Assembly (NCBI RefSeq): GCF_002198655.1
Contig: NZ_MWLN01000228.1
Coordinates: 31,160-63,208, forward strand
Length of the DNA: 32,049 bases
Reading direction: 5' to 3'
Origin: Kineosporia sp. A_224
GTDB lineage: Bacteria; Actinomycetota; Actinomycetes; Actinomycetales; Kineosporiaceae
The position numbers and the translations under genes are program-made. Shown here in pieces: positions 1 through 7,899 of this stretch. The notes below the pieces were generated by a model. That model saw only the letters and a program-made list of their open reading frames with translations. It was not told the DNA's origin and searched no databases. Numbering within the stretch: position 1 is the first letter of the stretch; the number at the start of each line of letters is the position of its first letter.

Positions 1-95
1 CTCAGGCCGTGCCGCGAACCTCAGGCCGTGCCGCGAACCTCACGCCGCGCCGCGAACCTCACGCCGCGCCGCGAACGTCAGGCCGTGCCGCGCAG
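1..95. repeat. 19-bp tandem repeat, copies of the marR 3' end
   Basis: Five head-to-tail 19-bp units start at 1, 20, 39, 58 and 77. Units 1 and 2 are identical (CTCAGGCCGTGCCGCGAAC). Units 3 and 4 are identical to each other and differ from unit 1 at three bases. Unit 5 is the last 19 bases region of the MarR-family gene, including its TGA. On the minus strand each unit carries a TGA, and because 19 is not a multiple of three the successive stops fall in all three frames. The array reaches the window edge and may continue. It looks like slippage or local amplification of the gene end; no function is known. Confidence 0.9.
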
Positions 96-557
96 GCCGG
101 CGCGGATCTTCTGCATCGCGGCGCCGAGGCACTCGACCTCGGGGGCGGTGAGGACGTCGAAGACCGTCTCGCGGACGGCGGCGACGTGGTCGACGGCGGC
201 GCGCTCGATGGTGGCGAAGCCGTCGTCGGTGAGGACGCAGAGGACGCCGCGGCCGTCGTCCGGGCAGGCCTCGCGGCGGACGAGGCCGCGGTCCTCCATG
301 CGGGCGACGGTGTGGGTCAGGCGGCTGCGGGAGTTCACGGCACGGTCGGCGAGCTCGGACATCCGCAGCCGGTGGCCGTCGGTCTCCGAGAGCTGGACCA
401 TGATCTCGTACTCGGCGAGCGAGAGGTCGGCGTCGTCGACGAGGCGGCGGTTGAGCTTGTCGTTGAACAGCCGCGTGACGTCGAGGTACGCCCGCCAGAC
501 GGCCTGCTCCTGCGCGGTGAGCCAGCGCGGCTCGGTGGCCGTCGCGTCGGTGTCCAT
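78..557 (-). CDS. MarR-family transcriptional regulator
   Basis: The product is 159 residues, the usual size for MarR dimers. A helical N-terminus (WLTAQEQAVWRAYLDV) is followed by a winged-helix region at about residues 45-110, with LSLAEYEIMVQLSE, the recognition-helix stretch VNSRSRLTHTVARMEDRGLV and the wing RREACPDDGRGVLCVLTDDG. The ATG at 557 is chosen because the hemB stop lies one base upstream (TGACATG), which implies translational coupling; a longer in-frame start at 632 would lie inside hemB. As the last gene of the haem operon it may respond to a haem- or redox-linked signal, but its ligand and targets cannot be read from the sequence. The 3' end runs into a tandem repeat. Confidence 0.92.
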   Translation of the reverse strand: MDTDATATEPRWLTAQEQAVWRAYLDVTRLFNDKLNRRLVDDADLSLAEYEIMVQLSETDGHRLRMSELADRAVNSRSRLTHTVARMEDRGLVRREACPDDGRGVLCVLTDDGFATIERAAVDHVAAVRETVFDVLTAPEVECLGAAMQKIRAGLRGTA

Positions 558-558
558 G

Positions 559-1560
559 TCAGCGCCCCGTGAGGTCGCGGGCGAGCCACCCCGCGGCCTC
601 GCACGCCCAGTAGGTGAGGATCGTCGACGCACCGGCGCGGCGGATCGAGGTCAGCGACTCCAGGATCGCGCGCTCGCGGTCGATCCAGCCGCGCTCGGCG
701 GCCGCCTCGATCATCGAGTACTCGCCCGACACCTGGTAGGCCGCGACCGGCACGTCGACGGTGCCGGCGACCGCGTGCACGAGGTCCAGGTACGACATCG
801 CCGGCTTCACCATGACCATGTCGGCGCCCTCGGCGACGTCGAGGGCCACCTCGCGCAGCGCCTCGCGGCCGTTCGCCGGGTCCTGCTGGTAGGTCCGCCG
901 GTCGCCGTCGAGCGAGGACTCCACGGCGTCCCGGAACGGGCCGTAGAACGCCGACGCGTACTTCGCCGCGTAGGCGAGGATCCCGACGTCAGTGTGCCCC
1001 GCGCCGTCCAGCGCCGTCCGGACCGCCGCGACCTGGCCGTCCATCATGCCGCTCGGGCCGACGAGGTCGACCCCGGCCGCCGCGAGCGCGACGCCCATGT
1101 CCCGGTACCGCTCGAGCGTCGCGTCGTTGTCGACGCCGCCGTCGGCCCGCAGGACCCCGCAGTGCCCGTGGTCGGTGAACTCGTCGAGGCACAGGTCCGC
1201 CATGACGACGACGTCCCCGCCGACCTCCGCGACGACGTCGCGGACGGCGGCGTTGAGGATGCCGTCCGGGTCGGTCGCGCCGGAGCCGGCGGCGTCCTTC
1301 ACCGTCGGGATGCCGAAGAGCATGATCCCGCCGACGCCGAGCCGGGCCGCGTCGACGGCGGCCTTGCGCAGCGAGTCACGGCTGTGCTGGACGACGCCCG
1401 GCATCGACCCGATCGGCGCCGGCTCGGTCGCGCCCTCCTTGACGAAGACCGGCAGCACGAGCTCGGCGGGGTGCAGCCGGGTCTCGGCGACGAGGCGGCG
1501 CATCGCGCGCGAGGTCCGCAGCCGGCGGGGGCGCACCCCCGGGAACGCGCCGGTGCTCAT
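559..1560 (-). CDS. hemB: Delta-aminolevulinic acid dehydratase (porphobilinogen synthase)
   Basis: This cytosolic enzyme condenses two 5-aminolevulinate molecules to porphobilinogen. The 333-residue product matches the family length. The two Schiff-base lysines are visible as K200 ([18 protein letters not shown]) and K252 ([12 protein letters not shown]). The metal-site segment reads [15 protein letters not shown]124 and C134 of the zinc-type site are kept, while the middle cysteine of the classical CxC pair is D126. The ATG at 1560 overlaps the TGA of cobA/hemD by 4 nt (ATGA), so it should be made by translational coupling in the rex-hemACDB operon. Confidence 0.97.
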   Translation of the reverse strand: MSTGAFPGVRPRRLRTSRAMRRLVAETRLHPAELVLPVFVKEGATEPAPIGSMPGVVQHSRDSLRKAAVDAARLGVGGIMLFGIPTVKDAAGSGATDPDGILNAAVRDVVAEVGGDVVVMADLCLDEFTDHGHCGVLRADGGVDNDATLERYRDMGVALAAAGVDLVGPSGMMDGQVAAVRTALDGAGHTDVGILAYAAKYASAFYGPFRDAVESSLDGDRRTYQQDPANGREALREVALDVAEGADMVMVKPAMSYLDLVHAVAGTVDVPVAAYQVSGEYSMIEAAAERGWIDRERAILESLTSIRRAGASTILTYWACEAAGWLARDLTGR

Positions 1561-3176
1561 TTCGCGGTCCGCCGGGCAGCACCCTTGCGCTGGCTCGGCC
1601 GCAGCACCGGCTCGCCGGCCTCGACGGCCGACAGCCGGACGCCGGTGCCGTACTCGGCGAGCGCCTGGACGAGCGCCTCGGTGTTCGGCTCCGGGGCCAG
1701 GACGTCGACCCGCAGGCCGTGCTCCTCGGCGGTCTTCGCCGTGGCCGGCCCGATGCACGCGACGATCGTCGTCGGGTGCGGCTTGCCCGCGATGCCGACG
1801 AGGTTGCGCACCGTCGAGGACGACGTGAAGACGACGGCGTCGAACTGGCCGGTCTTGATCGCCTCCCGGACGTCCGCGGCGGGCGGCGCCGCCCGCACCG
1901 TGCGGTAGGCGGTGACGTCGTCGACCTCCCAGCCGCCGGCCTGCAGGCCCGCGACGAGGGTGTCGGTCGCGATGTCCGCACGCGGCAGGAAGACCCGGTC
2001 GATCGGGTCGAGGACCTCGTCGAACGGCGGCCAGATGTCGAGCAGGCCCTGCGCCGACTGCTCGGTCTCGCCGCTCGGCACGAGGTCGGGCTCGATGCCC
2101 CACTCGCGCAGCGCCTCGGCGGTGACCCCGCCGACGGCCGCGACCTTGAGGCCGGCGAAGGCGCGCGCGTCGAGCCCGAACTCCTCGAACTTCTCCCGGA
2201 TCGCCCGCACGGCGTTGACCGACGTGAAGCCGATCCATTCGTAGCGGCCGGTGACCAGGCCCTTGACGGCCTTCTCGATCTGGTGCGGCGTCCGCGGCGG
2301 CTCGACCGAGATCGTCGGGACGACCTCCGCCGTGGCGCCGTGCTCGGTGAGCCGGGAGACCATCGACCCGGCCTGCTGCTTCGTCCGCGGCACGAGGACC
2401 CGCCAGCCGAACAGCGGCTTGGTCTCGAACCAGGCACCGGCCTCGCGCAGCCCGGCGGCCGCGCCGACGACGGCCGTCACGGGCCGCTCGAGGCGGGCCG
2501 CCGGCACCGCCTTGGCGACCTCGGCGAGCGTGCAGGACACGGTCCGCTGCTCGGTCGTCGTGCCCTTCGAGGTGACCGCGACCGGGGTCGAGCCGGCCCG
2601 CCCCGCCCGGAGCAGCCCGGCGGCCGCGTCGACGATCTCGTCGACCCCGCCGAGGACGACGACCGACGACTGCGCGTCGGCGTGCAGCGCCCAGTCGACG
2701 GTCACGCCGTGCGGGTGGACGACGTGCACGGACGACGTCCCGGCCGGCGTGAGCGGGATCCCGGCGTAGGCGGGGACGGCGGTCGCGGCGGACACGCCGG
2801 GGACGATCTCGAAGCCGATGCCCTCCTTGCGGCACGCCGCGATCTCCTCGGCGAGGCCGGTGAACGTCGCGGGGTCGCCGTCCATGAGCCGGACGACGCG
2901 CCCGCCCTTCTTCGCGGCCCGGACGACGATCTTCGCGCGGGCCGCGCGGGTCATCGGCTGGCCGTCCTCACCGAAGCCGGCGTCGACGATCTCGACGTCC
3001 TCCGGGCAGCGGGTCGCGACGAGCCGCTCGCGGCCCGCCTGGTCGACGACGACGGTCGAGGCCTCGGCGAGGCGCTCGACGGCACGCAGCGTCAGCAGTC
3101 CCTCGTCGCCGGGGCCGGCGCCGACGAACGAGACCTGCCCGACGGAGGTCTTCTTGCGCGTGCGGGTGGAGCTCAC
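1557..3176 (-). CDS. hemD: Fused uroporphyrinogen-III methyltransferase-like / uroporphyrinogen-III synthase
   Basis: The product is 539 residues with two domains. Residues about 14-250 are SUMT/CobA-like: [14 protein letters not shown] is the SAM-binding start and [21 protein letters not shown] is the usual VPG motif. Residues about 257-520 are uroporphyrinogen-III synthase ([14 protein letters not shown], then [14 protein letters not shown]), which closes hydroxymethylbilane to uroporphyrinogen III. The SUMT motif normally written GGDPfvFGRGgEE reads [13 protein letters not shown], so methyltransferase activity is uncertain. This fusion is usual in actinobacteria (compare Rv0511). The GTG start overlaps the hemC stop by 4 nt (GTGA) and has AAGG eight bases upstream. 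Confidence 0.95.
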   Translation of the reverse strand: MSSTRTRKKTSVGQVSFVGAGPGDEGLLTLRAVERLAEASTVVVDQAGRERLVATRCPEDVEIVDAGFGEDGQPMTRAARAKIVVRAAKKGGRVVRLMDGDPATFTGLAEEIAACRKEGIGFEIVPGVSAATAVPAYAGIPLTPAGTSSVHVVHPHGVTVDWALHADAQSSVVVLGGVDEIVDAAAGLLRAGRAGSTPVAVTSKGTTTEQRTVSCTLAEVAKAVPAARLERPVTAVVGAAAGLREAGAWFETKPLFGWRVLVPRTKQQAGSMVSRLTEHGATAEVVPTISVEPPRTPHQIEKAVKGLVTGRYEWIGFTSVNAVRAIREKFEEFGLDARAFAGLKVAAVGGVTAEALREWGIEPDLVPSGETEQSAQGLLDIWPPFDEVLDPIDRVFLPRADIATDTLVAGLQAGGWEVDDVTAYRTVRAAPPAADVREAIKTGQFDAVVFTSSSTVRNLVGIAGKPHPTTIVACIGPATAKTAEEHGLRVDVLAPEPNTEALVQALAEYGTGVRLSAVEAGEPVLRPSQRKGAARRTAK

Positions 3177-4255
3177 AGGTCACCTTCTCTTGCCGGTCGT
3201 GCGGACTCCGGTCGTGCAGACTCCGGTCGTGCAGGCTGTGCGGGTGGTCCGGGCGGCGCCGGCGGCGGGGCCACCAGCTCGGCGGCGCCGTCCTCGAGGA
3301 GGACCTCCGCGAGCCGCCGCCCGACACCGGTCGCGTCGTCGGCGGGCCCGGTCACGGACCGCCGGATCGTCACCGCGCCGTCGACGGACGCCACGACGGC
3401 GCGCAGGAACAGCTCGTCGCCGTCGTCGCCCTCGACGACCTCGCCGAGCGCGCCGAGCGGTGCGGCGCAGCCGGCCTCGAGGACGGCGAGCAGCGTGCGC
3501 TCGGCCTCCACGGCCGCCCGGGTCGCCGGGTCGTCGAGCGCGGCGACCGCCGCGACGACGTCCGCGTCGGCCTCGCGGCACTCGACGGCGAGCGCGCCCT
3601 GCCCGGGGGCGGGGAGCATGGTCAGCGGGTCGAGCACCTCGGTCGCCTCGTCGGCACGGCCCAGGCGCAGCAGCCCCGCGCGGGCCAGGACGACGGCGTC
3701 GACCTCGCCCGACGCGACGAACCCGAGCCGGGTGTCGACGTTGCCGCGGACCCCGACGACCTCCAGGCCCAGCCCGAGCGCGCGCAGCTGGGCGGCCCGG
3801 CGCGGCGAGCCGGTACCGATCCGCGAGCCGGCCGGCAGCTCGCCGACGGTGAGCCCGTCGCGGGCGACGAGCACGTCGCGCGGGTCCTCGCGCAGCGGGA
3901 CGGCGGCGACGACGAGCCCGGGGGCGGGTGCGGTCGGCAGGTCCTTGAGGGAGTGGACAGCGAGGTCCACCTCCTTGGCGAGCAGGGCGTCGCGCAGGGC
4001 GGAGACGAAGACGCCGACCCCGCCGAACGTCGCTAGCGGCGCGGTGGAGGTGTCGCCGTGGGTCACGACCTCGACGAGCTCGACGCGCAGGTCCTCGCCG
4101 CGGGCGGCGGCGGCCGCCTCGATCGCGGTGGCGACGTGCCCGGACTGGGTCCGGGCGAGCGCGCTGCGCCGGGTGCCCAGGCGCAGCACGCGCGGCCCCC
4201 CGGCCTGCTCGCCGGGCCCGGACGCCCTCGACGCCGGCGTGGTCTGGACGCTCAT
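3173..4255 (-). CDS. hemC: Hydroxymethylbilane synthase (porphobilinogen deaminase)
   Basis: The enzyme polymerises four porphobilinogens into hydroxymethylbilane. The product is 360 residues. [14 protein letters not shown] opens the fold, HSLKDLP carries the catalytic aspartate D105, [10 protein letters not shown] and VRGNVDTRL bind substrate carboxylates, and C263 in [10 protein letters not shown] anchors the dipyrromethane cofactor. A low-complexity C-terminal tail of about 25 residues ([10 protein letters not shown], then a twice-repeated RPESA) comes from a short direct repeat in the DNA and is not part of the family fold. The ATG at 4255 overlaps the hemA TGA by 4 nt. The large open frame upstream of this start is a shadow of hemA. 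Confidence 0.97.
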   Translation of the reverse strand: MSVQTTPASRASGPGEQAGGPRVLRLGTRRSALARTQSGHVATAIEAAAAARGEDLRVELVEVVTHGDTSTAPLATFGGVGVFVSALRDALLAKEVDLAVHSLKDLPTAPAPGLVVAAVPLREDPRDVLVARDGLTVGELPAGSRIGTGSPRRAAQLRALGLGLEVVGVRGNVDTRLGFVASGEVDAVVLARAGLLRLGRADEATEVLDPLTMLPAPGQGALAVECREADADVVAAVAALDDPATRAAVEAERTLLAVLEAGCAAPLGALGEVVEGDDGDELFLRAVVASVDGAVTIRRSVTGPADDATGVGRRLAEVLLEDGAAELVAPPPAPPGPPAQPARPESARPESARPAREGDL

Positions 4256-5598
4256 GACACCAACCCGGTGCGGCTCGGGGCCGGGATGCTCAGCCCTGGT
4301 GGGGACGACGGGACAGGCTGCTCGGAGACGGCCGCGACCCGCCCGAGGTCGAGCCCGAAGAGCTCGCGCAGCGCGTCGGCGTAGGCCGAGCCGCCGGGCT
4401 CGCCCGCGAGCTCCTTGACCCGGACCGTCGGGGTGTGGAGCAGCTTCTCGACGACGCGGTGGACGGTCTGCTCGAGCTCGGCGCGCACCGTCGGGTCGAC
4501 CTGCACCCGCTGCTGGAGCCGGGTGAGCTCGGCCTCGACGACGCTGCGGGCGTGCGCGCGCAGGGCGACGACGGTCGGCGCGACGGCCTGGGCGCGCTGC
4601 TCGGCGAGGTACGTCTGCACCTCGGCGACGACGATCTCGCGGACCTGCGCCACCTCGGCGGCCACCTCGTGGGTCGCGAGGTGCCGGCCGAGCGCCTCGA
4701 GGTCGACGACGGTGACACCGTCGACGTCGGCCGCCCGCGGGTCGACGTCCCGCGGCAGCGCGAGGTCGACGTAGACCTGGGGCCGCCCGCCGCGGGCCGC
4801 CGACGCGGCGGCCGCGAGGCCGGCGGTGACGACGTGACCGACCGCTCCCGTGCACGAGACGACGACGTCGGCCGCGGCGAGCGCTGCGGGCAGGTCGGCC
4901 ATCGGGACGGCGGAGCCGCCGCCGACCTCGGCGAGCCGCTGCGCGCGGGCCGGCGTCCGGTTCGCGACGACGAGCCGCCCGACGCCGTGCCGGGCCATCG
5001 TCGCGACGGCCAGGCCGCTCATCGCGCCGGCGCCCACGACGAGCACGGACGCCTGCGCGAGCGGGCCGACGGCCTGCTCGCTGCGGGCGATCCCGGCCTC
5101 GACGAGGGAGCCGGCCGCGCGGTCGAGCCCGGTCTCGCTGTGGGCCCGCTTGCCGACCCGCAGCGCGACCTGGAGCAGGTGCCCGAGGACGCGCGCCGCG
5201 GAGCCGGACTCCTGGGCCTCGCGCAGGGCGGTGCGGACCTGGCCGAGGATCTGCTGCTCGCCGACGGCCATCGAGTCCAGGCCGGCGGCGACGGTGAACA
5301 GGTGCGTCACCGCGGCGGCCTCGTAGTGCACGTAGAGGTGGTCGGTGAGCTCGGCGAGCGTCAGCCCGGTCGCGGTCGCGAGCAGCGCACCGACGTCGGC
5401 GACGCCGCCGTGGAACTTGCTCACCTCGGCGTAGACCTCGAGCCGGTTGCACGTCGCGAGGACGACGGCCTCGGCGACGCTGTCGGAGCGGCACAGGTCC
5501 GCCTCGAGGGCGCGCGCCGGGACACCGCCCAGCGCGGCACGCTCGAGAAGGTCGAGCGGGGCGGTCCGGTAGGACAGCCCGACGACGAGGACGCTCAC
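4252..5598 (-). CDS. hemA: Glutamyl-tRNA reductase
   Basis: This is the first committed enzyme of C5-pathway tetrapyrrole synthesis, reducing glutamyl-tRNA(Glu) to glutamate-1-semialdehyde with NADPH. The 448-residue product has the catalytic cysteine C50 in [15 protein letters not shown], the substrate-domain motif [18 protein letters not shown], the NADPH-binding [10 protein letters not shown] near residue 190, and a C-terminal helical dimerisation domain ([15 protein letters not shown]). The GTG start overlaps the rex stop by 4 nt and has GGAG seven bases upstream. As the first enzyme after rex it is the logical control point of the operon. Confidence 0.97.
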   Translation of the reverse strand: MSVLVVGLSYRTAPLDLLERAALGGVPARALEADLCRSDSVAEAVVLATCNRLEVYAEVSKFHGGVADVGALLATATGLTLAELTDHLYVHYEAAAVTHLFTVAAGLDSMAVGEQQILGQVRTALREAQESGSAARVLGHLLQVALRVGKRAHSETGLDRAAGSLVEAGIARSEQAVGPLAQASVLVVGAGAMSGLAVATMARHGVGRLVVANRTPARAQRLAEVGGGSAVPMADLPAALAAADVVVSCTGAVGHVVTAGLAAAASAARGGRPQVYVDLALPRDVDPRAADVDGVTVVDLEALGRHLATHEVAAEVAQVREIVVAEVQTYLAEQRAQAVAPTVVALRAHARSVVEAELTRLQQRVQVDPTVRAELEQTVHRVVEKLLHTPTVRVKELAGEPGGSAYADALRELFGLDLGRVAAVSEQPVPSSPPGLSIPAPSRTGLVS

Positions 5599-6350
5599 GG
5601 GGACACTCCAGCCCGACCCGTACCCCCGTCGGGTTCCAGTGCGACGACCCGGGCCGGTACGTCGACCGACAGCCGGTTGGCGACCTGGCGCTGCTCGTGG
5701 AACGCCAGGATCTGCAGCTCGGTCGACAGGTCGACCTTGCGGACCATCACAGTGTCGGGCACGAGGAGGACGACGGGGGCGAAGTTGAGGACGCTCGTCA
5801 CGCCGGCCGCGACGAGCCGGTCGCAGACGTCCTGCGCCGCGGGGGCCGGGGTCGCGACGACCCCGATGTGGACGCCCTGGTCGGCGACGACCTCCTCGAG
5901 GTCGTCGACGGGCCGCACGACGAGGCCGCCGACCGTCTCCCCGACGATCCGGTCGTCGGCGTCGAGCAGGGCGGCGACGGTGAAGCCGCGGGAGACGAAG
6001 CCGCCGTAGTTCGCCAGGGCGTGGCCGAGGTTGCCGACGCCGACGATGACGACGCGCCAGTCCTGGGTCAGGCCGAGCTCGCGGGAGATCTGGTAGACGA
6101 GGTACTCGACCTCGTAGCCGACGCCGCGGGTGCCGTACGAGCCGAGGTGCGACAGGTCCTTGCGCAGCTTCGCCGACCCGACCCCGGCCGCGGCCGCGAG
6201 CTCCTCGGAGGAGACCGTCGCGGTGCCGTCCTCGGCCAGCGTCGTCAGCGCGCGCAGGTACACCGGCAGGCGGGCCACGGTGGCGTCGGGGATGCCCTGC
6301 CGCACGGGACGTGCCTGGCGCACGAGACGAGCAGGACGCGGCGTGGACAC
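5595..6350 (-). CDS. rex: Redox-sensing transcriptional repressor Rex
   Basis: Rex senses NADH/NAD+ and leaves DNA when NADH binds. The product is 251 residues from the GTG at 6350. A winged-helix domain occupies about residues 22-90 ([20 protein letters not shown], then [15 protein letters not shown]), followed by a Rossmann domain with [13 protein letters not shown] and a C-terminal swapped helix ([16 protein letters not shown]). The start is supported by GAGGAG eleven bases upstream; a longer reading to 6458 would run through the operator and is rejected. It heads rex-hemA-hemC-cobA/hemD-hemB, and a Rex site covers its promoter, so it probably autoregulates and represses haem synthesis, as described for Streptomyces rex-hemACD. 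Confidence 0.96.
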   Translation of the reverse strand: MSTPRPARLVRQARPVRQGIPDATVARLPVYLRALTTLAEDGTATVSSEELAAAAGVGSAKLRKDLSHLGSYGTRGVGYEVEYLVYQISRELGLTQDWRVVIVGVGNLGHALANYGGFVSRGFTVAALLDADDRIVGETVGGLVVRPVDDLEEVVADQGVHIGVVATPAPAAQDVCDRLVAAGVTSVLNFAPVVLLVPDTVMVRKVDLSTELQILAFHEQRQVANRLSVDVPARVVALEPDGGTGRAGVSP

Positions 6351-6431
6351 GGGAGCGCAGACTCCTCGGGGAGCAGGTGGTGCTCGAGCCCGTCGTCTGG
6401 TGTCACGGCCCAGACGTGGGATGACCCGTCC

Positions 6432-6460
6432 AGCGTAGGCACTTGTGAACGGGTGCACAA
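6432..6460 (-). promoter_or_regulatory. Promoter of the rex-hemACDB operon
   Basis: On the minus strand a -35 TTGTGC (6460-6455) is followed after 17 bases by a -10 TACGCT (6437-6432), matching TANNNT. The predicted start near 6425 leaves a leader of about 75 nt before the rex GTG. The -35 and spacer are covered by the Rex operator. Confidence 0.7.
6443..6460. promoter_or_regulatory. Rex operator (ROP)
   Basis: TTGTGAACGGGTGCACAA is an 18-bp inverted repeat with only two broken symmetry positions. It matches the known Rex consensus of TTGTGAA and TTCACAA half sites. It covers the -35 box and spacer of the rex promoter, a position suited to repression by blocking RNA polymerase. Confidence 0.88.
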
Positions 6461-6518
6461 AGTTGACAGCGTCCCGGACCGGATGCTGGACGGGGCGCAG
6501 CGGCGGACGTGCCGTACG

Positions 6519-6791
6519 TCACGCCCGGCGGCGGCCCAGCCAGCCGCGGCGACCGGCGAGCGCCTCGCGCAGCCGGTGCTCGTCCACCCGGAAGAAGGCG
6601 TGCTCGGTGCCGTCGAGGAGGACGACGGGGATCTGCTCGGCGTAGCGCTCCCGCAGGGCCGCGTCGTCGTCGATCGAGACCTCGGCCCACCCGGTGCCGG
6701 TGTCGGCGGCGACCCGCGCGACGACCTCGCGGGCGGTGTCGCACAGATGGCAGCCGGGCCGGCCGACGAGGGTGATCCGCTCCTGCGTCAC
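6519..6791 (-). CDS. Glutaredoxin-like thiol-disulfide protein
   Basis: The 90-residue product has a thioredoxin fold beginning ITLVGRPGCHLCDTAREV, with redox cysteines C14 and C17 in a CHLC motif. The cis-proline is in EQIPVVLLDG. It belongs to the short glutaredoxin-like (DUF836-type) group and probably acts as a cytosolic disulfide reductant. The Rv0508 homologue holds the same place beside the hem genes. The GTG at 6791 is preferred because a TAGCCT -10 box lies six bases upstream, which fits a leaderless mRNA; the in-frame GTG at 6797 is the alternative. It is divergent from the HAD hydrolase gene and lies upstream of the Rex-controlled promoter, so part of hem operon transcription could also read through from it. 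Confidence 0.87.
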   Translation of the reverse strand: MTQERITLVGRPGCHLCDTAREVVARVAADTGTGWAEVSIDDDAALRERYAEQIPVVLLDGTEHAFFRVDEHRLREALAGRRGWLGRRRA

Positions 6792-6797
6792 GGCCAC

Positions 6798-6803
6798 AGG
6801 CTA
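6798..6803 (-). promoter_or_regulatory. -10 box of the glutaredoxin-like gene
   Basis: TAGCCT (TANNNT type) lies six bases before the GTG at 6791, so transcription would begin at or next to the start codon. No convincing -35 is seen. Confidence 0.55.
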
Positions 6804-6848
6804 GACCCGGGCCGGGGCCGGCTCCGGGCCGGGTGCGGCCTGCGCCGT

Positions 6849-6854
6849 TAGAGT
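6849..6854 (+). promoter_or_regulatory. -10 box of the HAD hydrolase gene
   Basis: TAGAGT lies exactly seven bases before the ATG at 6862. There is no Shine-Dalgarno sequence, so a leaderless transcript starting at the A of the ATG is the simplest reading. Confidence 0.65.
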
Positions 6855-6861
6855 GACGCGC

Positions 6862-7821
6862 ATGGCCGAGCCGGACGTCCCCGAGGTGACGCCGGACGAC
6901 GTCGTCGCCGGCCGGGCCTCCGCCGCGGCCGCGTCGACCGACCTGCCCGACCCCCTCGCCACGGACGACCGGGACCTGCGGGTCCGCGCGAGCGACGTCG
7001 TCGACCCGGGGTCCGCCGCCGCCGAGCTCGAGGCCGCGCTCGCCGTCCCGCCCGACCCGTCGGCCGCGGCGTTCTTCGACGTCGACAACACGGTCATGCA
7101 GGGCGCGTCGATCTTCCACCTCGCCCGCGGGCTGTACCGCCGCAAGTTCTTCACCCTCAAGGACATCGCGGGCTTCGCCTGGCAGCAGGCCCAGTTCGTC
7201 CTCGTCGGGGAGAACATGGAGCACGTCGAGGAGATCCAGGAGAAGGCCCTGTCCTTCGTCGCCGGGCACCCGGTCGCCGAGCTGCGCGCGGTCGGCGAGG
7301 AGGTCTTCGACGAGCTCATGGCCGACAAGATCTGGCCCGGCACGCAGGCGCTGGCCCGGATGCACCTGGACGCCGGCCAGCGGGTCTGGCTCGTCACCGC
7401 GACACCGGTCGAGGTGGCCGAGGTGATCGCCGCCCGGCTCGGGCTCACCGGGGCCCTCGGCACGGTCGCCGAGCACGTGGACGGCGTCTACACCGGCCGC
7501 CTCGTCGGCAAGCCGATGCACGGCGCGGCCAAGGCCGAGGCGGTCAGGGCCCTCGCCGAGGCCGAGGGGCTCGACCTCGACCGCTGCTCGGCGTACAGCG
7601 ACTCGGCGAACGACATCCCGCTGCTCTCGCTCGTCGGCAACCCGTGCGCGATCAACCCCGACACCCAGCTCCGGGCGCACGCCCGGACCGAGGGCTGGCG
7701 GGTCCGGGACTACCGCACCGGGCGCAAGGCGGTCCGCGCGACACTGCCCGTCGCCGCGGTGGCCGGCGCCCTCGCGGGCGCGGCCGCCGGGGCCGTCGCG
7801 GTGAACCGCCGCCGGCGCTGA
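6862..7821 (+). CDS. HAD-IB family phosphatase, SerB-like
   Basis: The product is 319 residues. After a low-complexity acidic N-terminus of about 65 residues comes HAD motif [12 protein letters not shown] (D73 nucleophile, D75 acid/base), motif II as LVTATPVEV, motif III lysine in [13 protein letters not shown], and motif [16 protein letters not shown]. The C-terminus ([20 protein letters not shown] followed by NRRRR) is a likely membrane anchor. The family hydrolyses small phosphomonoesters; the syntenic M. tuberculosis gene is serB1, but the true substrate is unknown, and activity on phosphoserine or a lipid phosphate are both possible. It is transcribed away from the glutaredoxin and hem genes. 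Confidence 0.9.
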   Translation: MAEPDVPEVTPDDVVAGRASAAAASTDLPDPLATDDRDLRVRASDVVDPGSAAAELEAALAVPPDPSAAAFFDVDNTVMQGASIFHLARGLYRRKFFTLKDIAGFAWQQAQFVLVGENMEHVEEIQEKALSFVAGHPVAELRAVGEEVFDELMADKIWPGTQALARMHLDAGQRVWLVTATPVEVAEVIAARLGLTGALGTVAEHVDGVYTGRLVGKPMHGAAKAEAVRALAEAEGLDLDRCSAYSDSANDIPLLSLVGNPCAINPDTQLRAHARTEGWRVRDYRTGRKAVRATLPVAAVAGALAGAAAGAVAVNRRRR

Positions 7822-7832
7822 CCCGGCACTGA

Positions 7833-7876
7833 CCCGGACGGCCCTGCGACGCCCCGAACGGCCGATCCAGTCCGGG
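7833..7876 (+). terminator. Possible hairpin after the HAD hydrolase gene
   Basis: Arms CCCGGAC (7833-7839) and GTCCGGG (7870-7876) are perfect inverted repeats, and GGCC pairs occur inside. The loop is long and there is no T-tract, so it is only a weak terminator candidate. Confidence 0.3.
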
Positions 7877-7899
7877 CCCGCGCCGACCGATAGGCAAGG

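Noticed and set aside
1-95. Possible CRISPR-like array
   Set aside because: The units are directly adjacent with no spacers and match the end of the neighbouring gene, so this is a simple tandem repeat.
28-1908. Long plus-strand frame opposite the MarR, hemB and hemD genes
   Set aside because: The opposite strand encodes clear MarR, HemB and HemD proteins with 4-nt overlaps; this frame has no recognisable domain.
6245-6460. Small minus-strand frame upstream of rex, beginning near the Rex operator
   Set aside because: It overlaps the rex coding start in another frame, has no ribosome site and no family features; the region is better explained as promoter and leader.
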